A stretch of DNA of 64,000 bases, from NCBI RefSeq assembly GCF_001411555.2, contig NC_049901.1, positions 27,236,372 through 27,300,371 on the forward strand, read 5' to 3'. A program made the position numbers and the translations under genes. The DNA comes from Juglans regia. Taxonomy: Eukaryota > Streptophyta > Magnoliopsida > Fagales > Juglandaceae. Shown here in pieces: positions 22,796-33,527 of the stretch. A model generated the notes under the pieces. The model was given only the letters and a program-made list of their open reading frames with translations, searched no databases and was not told where the DNA came from. Position 1 is the stretch's first letter. The number at the start of each line of letters is the position of its first letter.

Positions 22796-23128
22796 TTAAT
22801 GATTTCCACTACACTTTTTTGGCTTGATAGTCTGATGCACACTTGCAATATTTGTGTTGATATGTATGATAATATCGACAAACTAGCTTTTTTAGTGTCA
22901 ATGGAATAAGTGTTTGATGAATTTGTATAGAAAAAGAATTATCCAAAAAATTTGTTGCTCTTTTTGTGCTATGTAGTATGTACGTGTCCATGTGTGTGTT
23001 GCCTTTTTGTAATCTTGAAAAGCACTACTTGAATTGAATCTTAGTAGTTTATGAGGGCATTAGGAAATTCTTAGGAAAACTGAATCTCTAGTAGATATTT
23101 TTAAATGCTTGGTTGTTTATTTTCTTAG

Positions 23129-25184
23129 ATGGAATCTTCTACAGATGATGTGCAAGAATCAAAACTAAGTCAACATATGCCTCCAACCCCACCCCCATCC
23201 AATCTAAGTAATAAATCGCTGGTTGGTGAGTCACAAAGTGGTAGAGTTAGCTCAATGGTTTGTGATCACTTTACAAGAATACCAAAAGGTGATCCCACTA
23301 AACCTAGGGCTACATGTAATTAATGTGGTGCTTTGGATGCATGTGATACAAATATCAACGGTATGAAGTCCATGAAGTATCACATTGAGAAACAATGTAA
23401 GAAATGTTCGTTTAAGAAGAATGATAAGTGAGGGAGGAAGTGGTAGTGGGAGACTTGTGCCCATTGCATTTAGTGTTGAGGCTTGCCAACAAGTTTTAGT
23501 AGAGATGATTATTTTTGATGAGTTTCCCTTTAGACATGTTGAAGGGGAGGGTTTCAAGAAGTTTATGATTGTGGTTTGCCCTAAATGGGTAGGGATTTCA
23601 TCCCATATGACGGCTACTAATGACTGCTTTAATCTGTTTATGAGGGAAAAAACAACTTGAGAAATGCTCTTCGAGGGCAACGAATTTCCCTCACCACGAA
23701 TATATGGACATCCGAGCAAAATCTCAACTATATGTGTCTCATAGCACACTTTATTGATGATGATTGGAAGCTATACAAGAAGATTCTTTCCTTTTCTTTG
23801 GTTGAAAATCACAAGGGTGATATACTTGCTAAGGGCATAGAGATGTGTTTGCATGATTGGAGGCGACCGAAAATACTTGCACTCACTCTTAATAATGCAA
23901 GTTCTAATAATGAAGCCGTTTCTTATTTGGAGAAAAACCAAGTATAGGAGGGACACGATCTTAGAACATGAATTCTTGCATGTTCGATGTTGTGCCCACA
24001 TTTTGAACTTAATCGTCTGTGAGGGGTTGAGAAGATATGAGGAGTCTATTGCGAATGTGAGAGGTGTTGTGAAGTATGTTAAATCATCCCTTCAAAGGTA
24101 GAGTACATTTAAGAAATGTGTGGGGTTGGAAGAGATTCAATCCAAAAGCCATGTTTGTCTAGATATACCGACTAGGTGAAACTCCACCTGTCTTATGTTG
24201 GAAAGGGTTTCAAAATTTGGAAAGGCTTTTGATCGGTTGGAGGAAGAAGATCCGGGCTTCCTTCGTAGTATTGGAGATGACGATGATGTGGTGAATAGGA
24301 GAAAGTCAAAAAAGTTAGGGCCTACCAATGCATCCGATTGAGAGAAGGTAAAGTTGTTTGTGAGGTTTCTTCAATTATTTCATGATGCAACTTTACGCTT
24401 ATCGGGGGGTGAATATGTAACTTGCAATGTTTTTTTTTTCTCTGGAGATGGTTACTATTAAAGATGTCATTAACATGGAGTGTGAAGAAGGAAGCCCCGT
24501 GGTGGGATTAATGGCCACAAATATGAAAAGAAAGTTTGAAAAGTACTGGGAGAGCTTGGATAATCATAATATGTTGTTATATGTTGGGATTCTTTTTGAT
24601 CCTTGCTACAAGATGCGATATCATGAGAGTTTGGGTTGGGACAAATATATGCACATGATCATACAAAAACCATTGATTTGAGTTGGAAGGTGAAAAATAC
24701 ATTTATCCGCATGTATGAGGCATAAATGGAAAATGAAGAAGGAAGATCTCCTTAGTGCTCAAGTTTTCCACATGAAAATGTAAGTCCTTCAGCTGGTAAG
24801 ATTACGTATAGAAAGGCACAGTCTATGGCCCAATTTAAGCAATAGTTATAGTCAAAAGACAGTTTGGAAAGCAAGTCAGAGGTTGATAAATTTCTAGCTG
24901 AAAGATGTGAGGATCAAGATGATAGTTTTGACCTTCTAAATTGGTAGAAGGTGAATTCAGTTAAATATCGCGTACTTCCAAAGGTTGCAGGCGATGTACT
25001 TGCAATATCGATATCTACTGTGGCCTCTGAATCTACATTCAACACTACGGGTCGTGTACTTGACCCTTTTCGAAGTAGTTTAAATCCGATGATGGTTGAG
25101 GGTCTCATATGTGTACAAAATTGGTTTCGTTCTTCTTCTACTCCAATAATAAGCCTTAGGACTTTAATGGATGAAGTGAAGTAA
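23129..25184 (+). pseudogene. Ac-like hAT transposase, multiply broken
   Basis: This is the transposase of the 18209 element. An ATG at 23129 leads into a BED-type zinc finger (VCDHFTRIPKGDPTKPRATC, then CGALDACD and H-x4-C near residues 48-90) with an in-frame TAA at the second finger position. The RNase-H-like core is scattered over three frames: ISLTTNIWTSEQNLNYMCLI, LTLNNASSNNEAV and RCCAHILNLIVCEGL. The C-terminal hAT dimerisation motif is at 24951-25184 (LAISISTVASESTFNTTGR, then SLNPMMVEGLICVQNW). At least three frameshifts and several stops make it non-functional. The motifs place it in the Ac branch of hAT. Confidence 0.9.
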
Positions 25185-25589
25185 TTTGAGAAGTAGCTGG
25201 ATATGGGTATGTAATAAATTTACTTTTGATATATTTTGTGGTTTATTTTGTTTTATCTTCTATGTTATGTAAATTTATTTAACTTGTTTTGTTTTAAATT
25301 TTTATGGATAGAACTTGTTTTGTTGAGGAATTGCATTTGTCTCCTGGTGGGAACCATAGCATTGCGATAATGGTGACAGAAGTGCTCGAACTGGAGAGCC
25401 ATGCTGTAGTTCAATCCTATCTTGGGGCAAGCCTAGTGCTCTTGCTTTTAATGGCTCGGATGCAAAGGATGATGAAAATGTTATAGGGTTGGCTACACAT
25501 AAGGGGTATGAATCTGATAATTTACAATGGTTTGTCAGTAATTCAGAATTAAAAAATTTGCTAGTGCGTCACTCACAACGGGTGTCCAC

Positions 25590-27032
25590 CTGCATTGCGA
25601 ATATTAGGGGGTTGGGCAGTTCTAGGTGTGGTTTACGACATTTGATTCGGAATTATAATGGTTCCATTGTTGTACTTTTTGAACCTTTTGTCGAGACAAG
25701 ATAAATTGCAGCATCTTACTCATTGTTTGGGTTTTGATGGACATTTCTGTAACGAGGATCCGGGGGGAGAAATTTGGATCTTTTGGAAACAACCGCATGA
25801 GTTTGAAGTGGTCTGTGTTTCTAATTAGATGGTAATGAGATGGTTTGTGTTGGAGGCCAAAAAGACGTTGGTAACTTTTGTTTACGCTAAATGTACTCAG
25901 GCCGAGCATCGAGATCTATGGAAGAAATTGGTGGATATTCGTCTAGAGGACCATCCCTGGCTTATACTAGGAGATTTTAATATCATGAGCAACTCTGCAC
26001 AACCTTCCAACCTCCACACACCATATTTTTATTTAATTTTAATATTTTTTTTAATATTTTTTTAGTTTAATTTTTTAAATTAATTCAATTCTTCTATTCA
26101 TTATTCATATATTAAATATTTGATAAAAGAAAAAAATAATAAAAATTAAAAAAAGTGTGGTATGTGGAGATTGTGTGAATAATAGGAGGTTGTGTAGATT
26201 TTTTCTAATATCATTAGGGAGGATAGGGAAAGGGTTGGAGGGTGTCCTCAAACTGGCCAAGCGATGGATGATTTTAATATATGTATAGATGCTTGTGGCC
26301 TTGTTGAATTAAATTATCAAGGTAATCCCTTGTCATGGTGTAATGATCAATTGGGCATTGCCTGGAAATGGGCTTGGTTGGATAGGGCACTCATTAACAT
26401 GGATTTCTTGGCAAATTTGTTGATGGTGAAGGTGGAATATATTAAGCGCAAGACCTCAGATCATAGCCCCTTGGTGGTGAATTTATCTCAACTTGCTCCT
26501 AAGTATGGTTCCTCTCCTTTGAGTTTCCAAAAGATGTGGTGTATGCATGACTCTTTTCAAAGTTTTGTTAAGGAGGTTTGAGATAGACCTGTGTATGGCT
26601 CAGGTTTAATAAAGTTGGCTGCAAAATTGAAGCGTACTAAGATAGAACTCAGAGCCGGAACAAATATGTGTTCGGACAGGTTGATCAGAATATCAAAGAA
26701 TTGGAAGACAGGCTTGAACTCTTGGAGTCTAATCTCTAAGGGGAATATTCTGAAGACATTGAAACTGATTATCTTGTTACAAAATTGGAGCTTGAGGTGT
26801 GGGAAAAGAGAGAAGAAACCAGACTTGCACAAATAGCCAAGAAAAAGTGGTTAAAGGAGGGGGATAAGAACTCAAAATCTTTTCATGCGGTAGTTAATCA
26901 GAGGAGAAACAACTATGTTATTTCTCAAATGCGACTTGAGGATGGGACCTTTTTGAATTCGCTAGAGTTGATCCATTCAGGAGCTATGGATTTCTTTCGG
27001 AATTTCCTAACTGAACAGTCGGAGATTGAGCA
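25590..27032 (+). pseudogene. LINE ORF2 5' part: endonuclease, split by a MITE
   Basis: The APE-type endonuclease starts near 25590 (NIRGLGSSRCGLRHL). A frameshift near 25697 separates the ...LFEPFVE block from DKLQHLTHCLGFDGHF. Further blocks are VTFVYAKCTQAEHRDLW, WLILGDFNI (25963-25985, interrupted), REDRERVGG (26216 on), PLSWCNDQLG and TSDHSPLVV. The linker to the RT (WEKREETRLAQIAKKKW and EGDKNSKSFHAVVNQRR) follows up to the hAT insertion at 27041. Key endonuclease residues (DFN, SDH) are still present but stops and frameshifts at 25697, 25828, 26579 and later break the frame. Confidence 0.88.
25987..26205. mobile_element. Mutator-type MITE (219 bp) in LINE endonuclease
   Basis: A 219-bp AT-rich insert is flanked by perfect 9-bp duplications TAATATCAT (25978-25986 and 26206-26214), the length typical of Mutator-like elements. 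Its ends form imperfect inverted repeats (TCTGCACAACCT on the left, AGGTTGTGTAGA on the right). Dropping one duplication and the insert would leave the GDFN-IIRED reading continuous. It has no coding capacity. Confidence 0.85.
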
Positions 27033-27219
27033 AGCAGATCTAGGGGTGTGCAAAATTCTGAGAATTTCGACTCCGTCCGACCTCCGCTCCGACGCCGACG
27101 GAGTCGGAGTTGTCAGAATTCGGAATTGGAATTTGGATTAGCTCCGAATAACTATTCGGAGTCGGAGTCGGAGCTCCTTGTAGCTCTGACTCCGACTCCG
27201 AATTTTTTTTTAAACCCAG

Positions 27220-27310
27220 CTGTAAAACGACGTCGTTTTACAACTGGGTTTAAAAAAAAATTACTGAACGACACCGTTCCACTTAATATGGAACGGCGTC
27301 GTTTCATATG
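27220..27310. repeat. palindromes centred on ACGACGTCGT
   Basis: ACCCAGCTGTAAAACGACG and its near-perfect inverse (CGTCGTTTTACAACTGGGT) form a long palindrome at 27221-27250. A second, imperfect one is centred on the AACGACACCGTT...AACGGCGTCGTT pair (27264-27304). Related palindromes occur in the hAT-type elements at 19845-19905 and 21131-21166. Confidence 0.8.
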
Positions 27311-27761
27311 TCTTCCTTCTTCATACGTCCCCCCTTCTTCTTCCTTCTTCAGTTCTTCTTCCTTCTCCCTTCTCTCTCGCATCTCCCGTCCCAGTGACTG
27401 AACCAATGAACTGTGAAGCCGTCCTCACGTCTTGTGTCTTTCTTGCCAGCATGCCGCCGTTCGTCGTTGCTCCTCCGTGCCGCCGTTCCTCGTTGCTCCT
27501 CTGTTCAGCTTCCACCTACGGTGAGCCCTAAATTTATGAGCCCTAAATTTAATTCAAGCACGTCTCTTATGAATTGGAGCCAGCAGTTGTGATTCTTGTG
27601 AATTGGTTGTATTGAATATTCAATATAGTCCCAACACGACGCTCAAAACCCTGAATTTTACATTGTATTGAAGACTTGCGCTCGAGTGAGGTGTCGGGCG
27701 CAAGTCGAGCGCACGTTGTATTGAACATCGGCTCGAGCGATATGTTGAGCGGAAGTCGAGC

Positions 27762-28220
27762 GAACCTCTCTGGAAGAGTTCTGCTCAAGCGCTACGTCGA
27801 GCGCTCATCGAGCGAACCTCTCTGTATGAGTTCTGCTCGAGCGCCACGTCGAGCGCAGATCGAGCGAACCTCTCTGGATGGATTCTGCTCGAGCGCCACG
27901 TCGAGCGCACATCGAGCGAACCTCTCTGTATGAGTTCTGCTCGAACGCCACTTCGAGTGAACATCGAGCGAACCTTTCTGGATGGGTTCTGCTTGAGCGC
28001 CACGTCGAGCGCACGTCGAGCGAACCTCTCTGTATGGCTTCTGCTTGAGCGCACGTCAAGCCCACGTCGAGCGAACCTCTCTGGATGGTTTCTGCTTGAG
28101 CGCACATTGAGCGCACGTCGAGCGAACCTCTCTGGATGGGTTCTGCTCGAGCGCCACTTCGAGCGCATGTCGAGCGAACCTCTCTGGATGGGTTCCGCTA
28201 AGTCGAGCGCACATCAACCG
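27762..28220 (+). repeat. 52-bp minisatellite with CGAGCGAACCTCTCTG core
   Basis: About nine units of 51-52 bp start GAACCTCTCTG(G/T)ATG and contain TTCTGCTCGAGCGCCACGTC. More diverged half-units run back to about 27675. The array lies in the leader of the hAT element, between its promoter-like zone and the transposase. Open frames on both strands across it come from the repeat having no stop. Confidence 0.93.
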
Positions 28221-28362
28221 AACCTCGATGTAATAATACATCGATACAATAATATATTATGATACAATAATACATGTCCTATTGTATAATACAATAGCCT
28301 AGTTTATTTTTAAACTAATTTTTTGCTTCTAATTTAATTTTTTCAGCTTCATTGATTGTGAT

Positions 28363-30690
28363 ATGGATCCTAGACATAGTGGAGATGATCGTCCACAAGG
28401 GGATGTGGCGGATGCCAATGCTACAACTCCTACACCGGTGGGTACTTCCACCCCTAGAGCCACATCTAGGGCAGCTACATCTAGAGCAGCTACATCTTGT
28501 GCGAGTAGTCGACTCCCACTCCCAGTGATATAGAGGATGAGGATATGTTCAACGAAGAGGAGGAGATGCCCATTGAGCAAGATCAACCACCACGACCTTC
28601 TAAAAAGAGGTCGTGGATATGGGAGCATTTCACCAAAATTCCTGATGAAATTGAGAACCCAGTAGCAAGATGCCATTACTGTGGATCACTTTGTGGATGC
28701 CATTCGAGGAAGCAAGGTACCAGTGTGTTAATAGCACATCTAAATGGTTGCCAACGATATAAGATAGCGAAGGGATTGCAAGCCACTGATCAGACCAACC
28801 TCAGTTACCAAACTTCTACAGCCACTGATGGTACAAAGACTAAGAAATTGGTCATCCCTCAATACAGTGAGAAGATGTTGAGGGACATGCTTGCAGAGAT
28901 GATAATTACTGATGAGATGCCATTTACCACAGTTGAGAAAAGAGGCTTTCGAAAGTTTCTAAATTTTGTTGAGCCACGATTTCCCATTCCATCGCGGTAT
29001 ACAGAGAGGTTGATAATTGCAGAGATTGTATGAAGAGGCATGCGAAGGATAAGGAGGAGATGAGGAAGATGTTTATTACCACTGGCCAGAGAGTGTCTTT
29101 TACGACTCACACATGGACTTCCATACAGAACTTCTGCTACATGTGTATCACAGCACACTACATTGACAGTGAGTGGATTTTGCATAAAAAAATTATTGGT
29201 TTTAAAGAAATTGTGGATCATAAAGGTGCATCCATTGGGGCGAAGATGGATGATTGTTTAAAGGACTGGGGAATTCGAAAAGTGCTGTGTGTTATAGTTG
29301 ACAATGCCAGTGCGAATGAAACAACAATTCATTGGTTTAAGCGGAACACGACGGTGAGAGATGATGTCATTCGGGCCCACATGTTTATTCACGTTTGATG
29401 CTATGCTCATATCATTAACCTCATAGTTGTTGATGGATTAAAAGAGGTTCATGATTCCATAACCCGAGTCCGCAACATTGTACGATATGTGAGGGGTTCC
29501 CCTCAAAGGCTTGCCAAGTTTAAGGCAATAGCAGAAGATCTGAAGATTGAATGTTCTAGTATGCTGTGCTTGGATGTTCCGACTCGATGGAATTCTACAT
29601 ACATGATGTTGGATGTGGCACAGAAGTACCAAAAAGCATTCGAGCGGATGGAGGTCGAGGATGGGGGCCTGAGGTATGCTTTGTTGGAGCCAGCAGGACA
29701 GGGGCTCGGTGCGCTGGACGCACATGATTGGACCAGTGTGAGTTATTTTGTTGAATTTTTAAGAACTTTTTATGAGATAACCATGCGGCTATCTGGATCC
29801 AAACGAACTCATTTTTCAGCGAGCTCTCGGAGCTTCACTTCCAGTTGGAAAATAGTTGTACTGACTCTGCTGGATTGTTATCTGTTATGGCTACGAGGAT
29901 GAAGATCAAATATGATAAATATTGGGGGAATATTGAGAAGATAAATAGATTTCTATTTGTGGCTGTGATCCTTGACCCCTGAGTTATGTTGGCCGTTCTA
30001 GAATTTTAGGTAAATTCTGTCCTCGGGGCAGTGAAGGCTGCAGAGTTTATTAGATTGCTAGAAAGTGATGTTGATGACTTATATCATCACTACAGTACTA
30101 GTGCTCAGCCTTCATCCGCAGTTGGTAGCTCCTCACATTCGAGGCCGACAGGATTGACAGTTTCCTCAGGTGATACTGACCCATCTGTAGGGGTTAGAGG
30201 CAATCGTATTATACGGCAGTATCATCAACTCATGTCAACAAGGAATATTATGCATTGGACATCTAAGGTTGAACGATATTTTATGGAAGCTGTCGAGGCA
30301 CCTAGTGATGTATTTCAGTTATTAACTTGGTGGAAAGTTAATTCCACCAAATATCCAGTCCTTTCCCGTGTGGCCCGAGATGTGCTAGCCATTCCTGTCA
30401 CTACGGTTGCCTCAGAGTCGGCATTTAGCACTGGAGATCGCGTGTTGGATGCTTATCGGAGTTCATTGTCACCGTCAACCGTGGAGGCCCTCGTTTGCAC
30501 ACAGAATTAGATAAGTGAAACGCCCTTTGGACTAGATACCGTTGGCGTTGATGCCGAGAGCTATAGGCTTGAATTGGGTAAGTTTATATGCTTTTAAATG
30601 ATGATTTAATTATTTTTAATGTTTCTAACTTCTACTTTTTATGATTTTATAGATCTAATTGTGAACCCTAACATAATTACCGATGATTGA
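28363..30690 (+). pseudogene. Ac-like hAT transposase, several stops and frameshifts
   Basis: Start ATG at 28363 (MDPRHSGDDRPQGDV) follows an acceptor-like TTTTTTCAG. A frameshift near 28510 leads into 28545-29033: an acidic stretch, then a BED zinc finger (IWEHFTKI, VARCHYCGSLCGCHS, HLNGC). A second frameshift near 29030 leads to the catalytic core in one frame to 29902 with one TGA at 29396: FTTHTWTSIQNFCYMCITAH, VIVDNASANETTIH, CYAHIINLIVVDGL and DVPTRWNSTYMML. Further breaks occur near 29815, 29980 and 30007. The C-terminal dimerisation region (30331-30510) has VASESAFSTGDRVLDAYRSS. In family terms this is a complete Ac-type transposase with at least five lesions, so it is non-autonomous now. 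Confidence 0.92.
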
Positions 30691-31663
30691 GAGTCTGGAA
30701 CGGACGCTACTTGAGAGTTGGGATGGAGTTGAGAGAACCTCCTTTCTTGGTAAGAATCAAATTATTCTTTTACCGTATTCAATTTTTTATTATCAATTTT
30801 TTTTTCATCTATTGATTGCTACTTTCTATCTTCATTTCAAGCATGACCAATGGAACAAAAAGTATTTGAGTAAAATTCGTGTTTAATTTTTATGTAGTTA
30901 TATTTCAAGACTGAGTCATATTGTTATTACGTTATAAATGAGATTGTTATAACTTATGGCTACATCATACATGTTATTTACTTTTTAAACTATTTATATA
31001 GTTATATTTATGTTGTTATATCCCGAGCAAAGACGTGGGATAAGTACTCTTTATTCTATAATTTCTATTAGTACTTATCCATCCTCTCTCAAACGTTTAT
31101 AATTTATTATCCAACTGAAATTAATCGAATTATACAAATTCGTACCATCATTCTTTTCTATAAAATTTTAAATTTGTGTAATTTTCAACTCATGAGTCAT
31201 GAGCACTTTTAATGCTAAATTTCAGGCGGACATAAAACAAATTAAATATATAATCAAAATTCAGTAGCAAAATCAGAACGAATATTTAAATTATTGAAAA
31301 CTCTTGAATAAACCAAATATTTGTAGATGGTTCACTTTTTAAAAAAATATATATGTTGCTCACTATCTGAAACGAAATTTAACAACAAAATTTAAATAAT
31401 AATAAAAAAAGAACAAAATTTCCGAAATTGAGTTCGGAAATTTAATTCGGAGTCAGAGCTCCGACCTCCGTTCGGAACTCCCTCCGAACTCCAGTCGGAG
31501 TTCCGATCGGAGTTCAGAGCTCTGACCTCCGATCGGAATCGGACTCCGACTACGTTCGGAGTCGGAGTCGGAGGGGAAATTCGGCTCTGACTTTTGTCGG
31601 AGTCGGAGGTCGGAAATGACAACTCCGACTCCGTCGGAGTCGGAGCCCACCCCTAGGCAGATC

Positions 31664-33310
31664 TATCTACCCTTTTGAGCGAGGAAGTGTCGATGGATGA
31701 GAAATCTGAGTTATGTCGACCACCTGCGAAAGAGGAAGTAAAGGTAGCAGTGTTCTCTATTCCATAGCAAAGTAGTCCAGGACCAGATGGTTTTGGTTTG
31801 TCTTTTTATATTTCATGTTGGAATATTGTAAAAGACGATGTTGTGGAGGCGGCTAGGGAGCTTTTTGGTGGAGCCGAATTACCCATTTTTTATGCATTGT
31901 CTTATATTGTTCTTATTGCTAAGGTGCCAGATCCAAAAACCTTTGAGAAATTTTGACCTATCAGCCTTTGCTCGGTTGCATACAAGATTTTTTCGAAGAT
32001 CATTGTATCCAGTTTGACAAGTCTTCGGCCGAGGTTGATTTCACCAGATTAGGGGCATTCATTCCAGGACACAGTATTTTTGAAAATATCTCTCTCGCCC
32101 AAGAGATGATGCATGGCTTTAAAAAGAAAATCCAGGGAGGAAATGCTATGGTAAAATTGGACATGGCTAAAGCGTACGACAGAGTAAATTGGGAGTTTCT
32201 ATTCCAAGTTCTTACTAGATATGGCTTTTCAGACAGATTTTGCAAGCTGGTTAGAGTATGTGTTACCTCACCTTGGTATTATGTGATGATGAACAACTCT
32301 TATAAAGGTTTTTTCTAGCCTAGAAAAGAACTTTGGCAAGGAGATCCCCTTTCTCCATATTTATTTATTTTGATGCAAGACGTTTTGTCCGGTCTCCTTC
32401 ATCATCAATTTGAAACTGGTCATATTGGAAAATTTTATCCTATGGGGGCTCCACTGGTTTTGCATTTGCTATATGCAGATGATATTTTGATTTTTTTGAA
32501 AGATACGAAGAGATCCAGGCAAAGACTTGTAAACACTCTTTCTATTTATGAAAAGTGGTATGGGCAACCAATTAGTAAAGCTTAATCAGCGATTTTATAG
32601 CCCCTTATTTCAGTGCAGTACACCATCGTGCGTTAGCTAGAACTACTGGTTTTATGGAGGGTCATTTCCCAGTGACTTATTTGGGGGTTCCGTTGGTCTT
32701 GGGGAGATTGAAAGTCTATCATCTGGAGCCTTTAATTGCTAAAGTTAGAGCCAAAGTAGCAGGCTGGAAGGCTAAACTCTCTCACAAGGGGGGAGAATTA
32801 ATTTATTAAAGCACATTCTAACTAGCATGGCCTCACACTTGCTTGCTATTATGGATGTGCCTAAGATGGTTATCAAGAAACTTAATGCCATTTTGTCGAC
32901 TTTCTTCTGGGGGAAGCATGGTGGTAAAGCTAAGATGAAATGGTGTGCATGGTCTCTAATTAGTAAGCCAACTAATGAAGGAGGGTTGGTCTGAGGAATT
33001 TCGCGAAAATTCTGCGCGCAATGCATATGAAATTGGCATGGCATCTTCTATCCATGGAATCTTTGTGGTCTCGATTTTTGTTGTCCAAATATGGGAGAGG
33101 ATGTCACTTATCTTTAATGGTTCCTCGGTGGTCTAGCTCTCGGCTCTGGAAATCGGTAGTTGTTGTTGTCCCAGAAGTTTGTGAGTTTTCAAGAGTAAAG
33201 GTGAGGGAGGGTCGAGCATCCTTTTTTTTTTATAGATGGTTTAGGGATGGAACTTTGGGTGATATGTCTCAAGTAATGGCGCAGCCTAATTTAAAAATCC
33301 GTGACGTCTA
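31664..33310 (+). pseudogene. LINE ORF2 reverse transcriptase, downstream of hAT insertion
   Basis: The LINE coding sequence resumes with LSEEVSMDEKSELCRPP. RT blocks follow: SSPGPDGFGLSFYISCWNIV, SYIVLIAKVPDP, LGAFIPGHSIFENISLAQEM, KLDMAKAYDRVNWEF, QGDPLSPYLFIL and the active-site LLYADDILIF with YADD intact. In-frame stops are present at 32317 (TAG) and 32583 (TAA), with further frameshifts near 31955, 32590 and 32990. The section 33021-33310 (LAWHLLSMESLWSRFLLSKY) is the conserved post-RT region, also seen in the other LINEs. Confidence 0.9.
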
Positions 33311-33527
33311 GATAGGTGATCAATGGGATTTTTATATGCTTGTGCAATTGTTAGGAGAGGAGATTGCTACTGAGGTATGCAGGAACATTTGTATTGGGAG
33401 AACAGGCAACGATATAATGCTCTGGAAGCCGACACCGGATGGCTGTTTCACTTCTGCCAGTGCGTAGGAATTGATATGCGTTAAGGGAGAACGTTTTCCA
33501 TGGATGGACTAGATTTGGGATACTAAT

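Larger units (their letters stand above)
18209..25312 (+). mobile_element. degenerate Ac-like hAT element, right end missing
   Basis: The left end is TAGGGGTGAGATTCGG (18209), followed by a GC-rich subterminal zone full of CCGGT/ACCGG/GGTCC words (18220-18385), then very AT-rich DNA (18385-19700), a palindromic ACGT-centred zone (19845-19905), a pyrimidine-rich leader (19900-20110) and the transposase pseudogene (23129-25184). The last visible part is an intron-like stretch after the transposase ending ATGGATAG (about 25312), matching the intron at the same place in the hAT element at 27041-31655. No right inverted repeat or second copy of AACACAAG was found before the LINE begins, so the right end is deleted or recombined away. 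Confidence 0.7.
27041..31655 (+). mobile_element. Ac-like hAT element inserted in LINE ORF2
   Basis: The 4615-bp element has ends TAGGGGTG (27041) and CACCCCTA (31648-31655). Flanking octamers AGCAGATC (27033-27040) and GGCAGATC (31656-31663) differ at one base. Both subterminal regions carry dense TCCGACTCCG/CGGAGTCGGAG words (27061-27200 and 31435-31645). Order inside: palindromic ACGT zone (27220-27310), pyrimidine-rich leader (27310-27510), 52-bp minisatellite (27762-28220), intron-like acceptor TTTTTTCAG (about 28346), transposase pseudogene (28363-30510), and a C-terminal intron (from about 30580, ending TTTTATAG near 30652) with a short last exon ending at 30690. The LINE coding sequence resumes directly after the right duplication. 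Confidence 0.92.

Noticed and set aside
27785..28262. Repeated Ser-Arg-Glu/Arg-Ala-style peptides across the 52-bp array
   Set aside because: They are translations of a minisatellite that lacks stops. The transposase start lies downstream of it.
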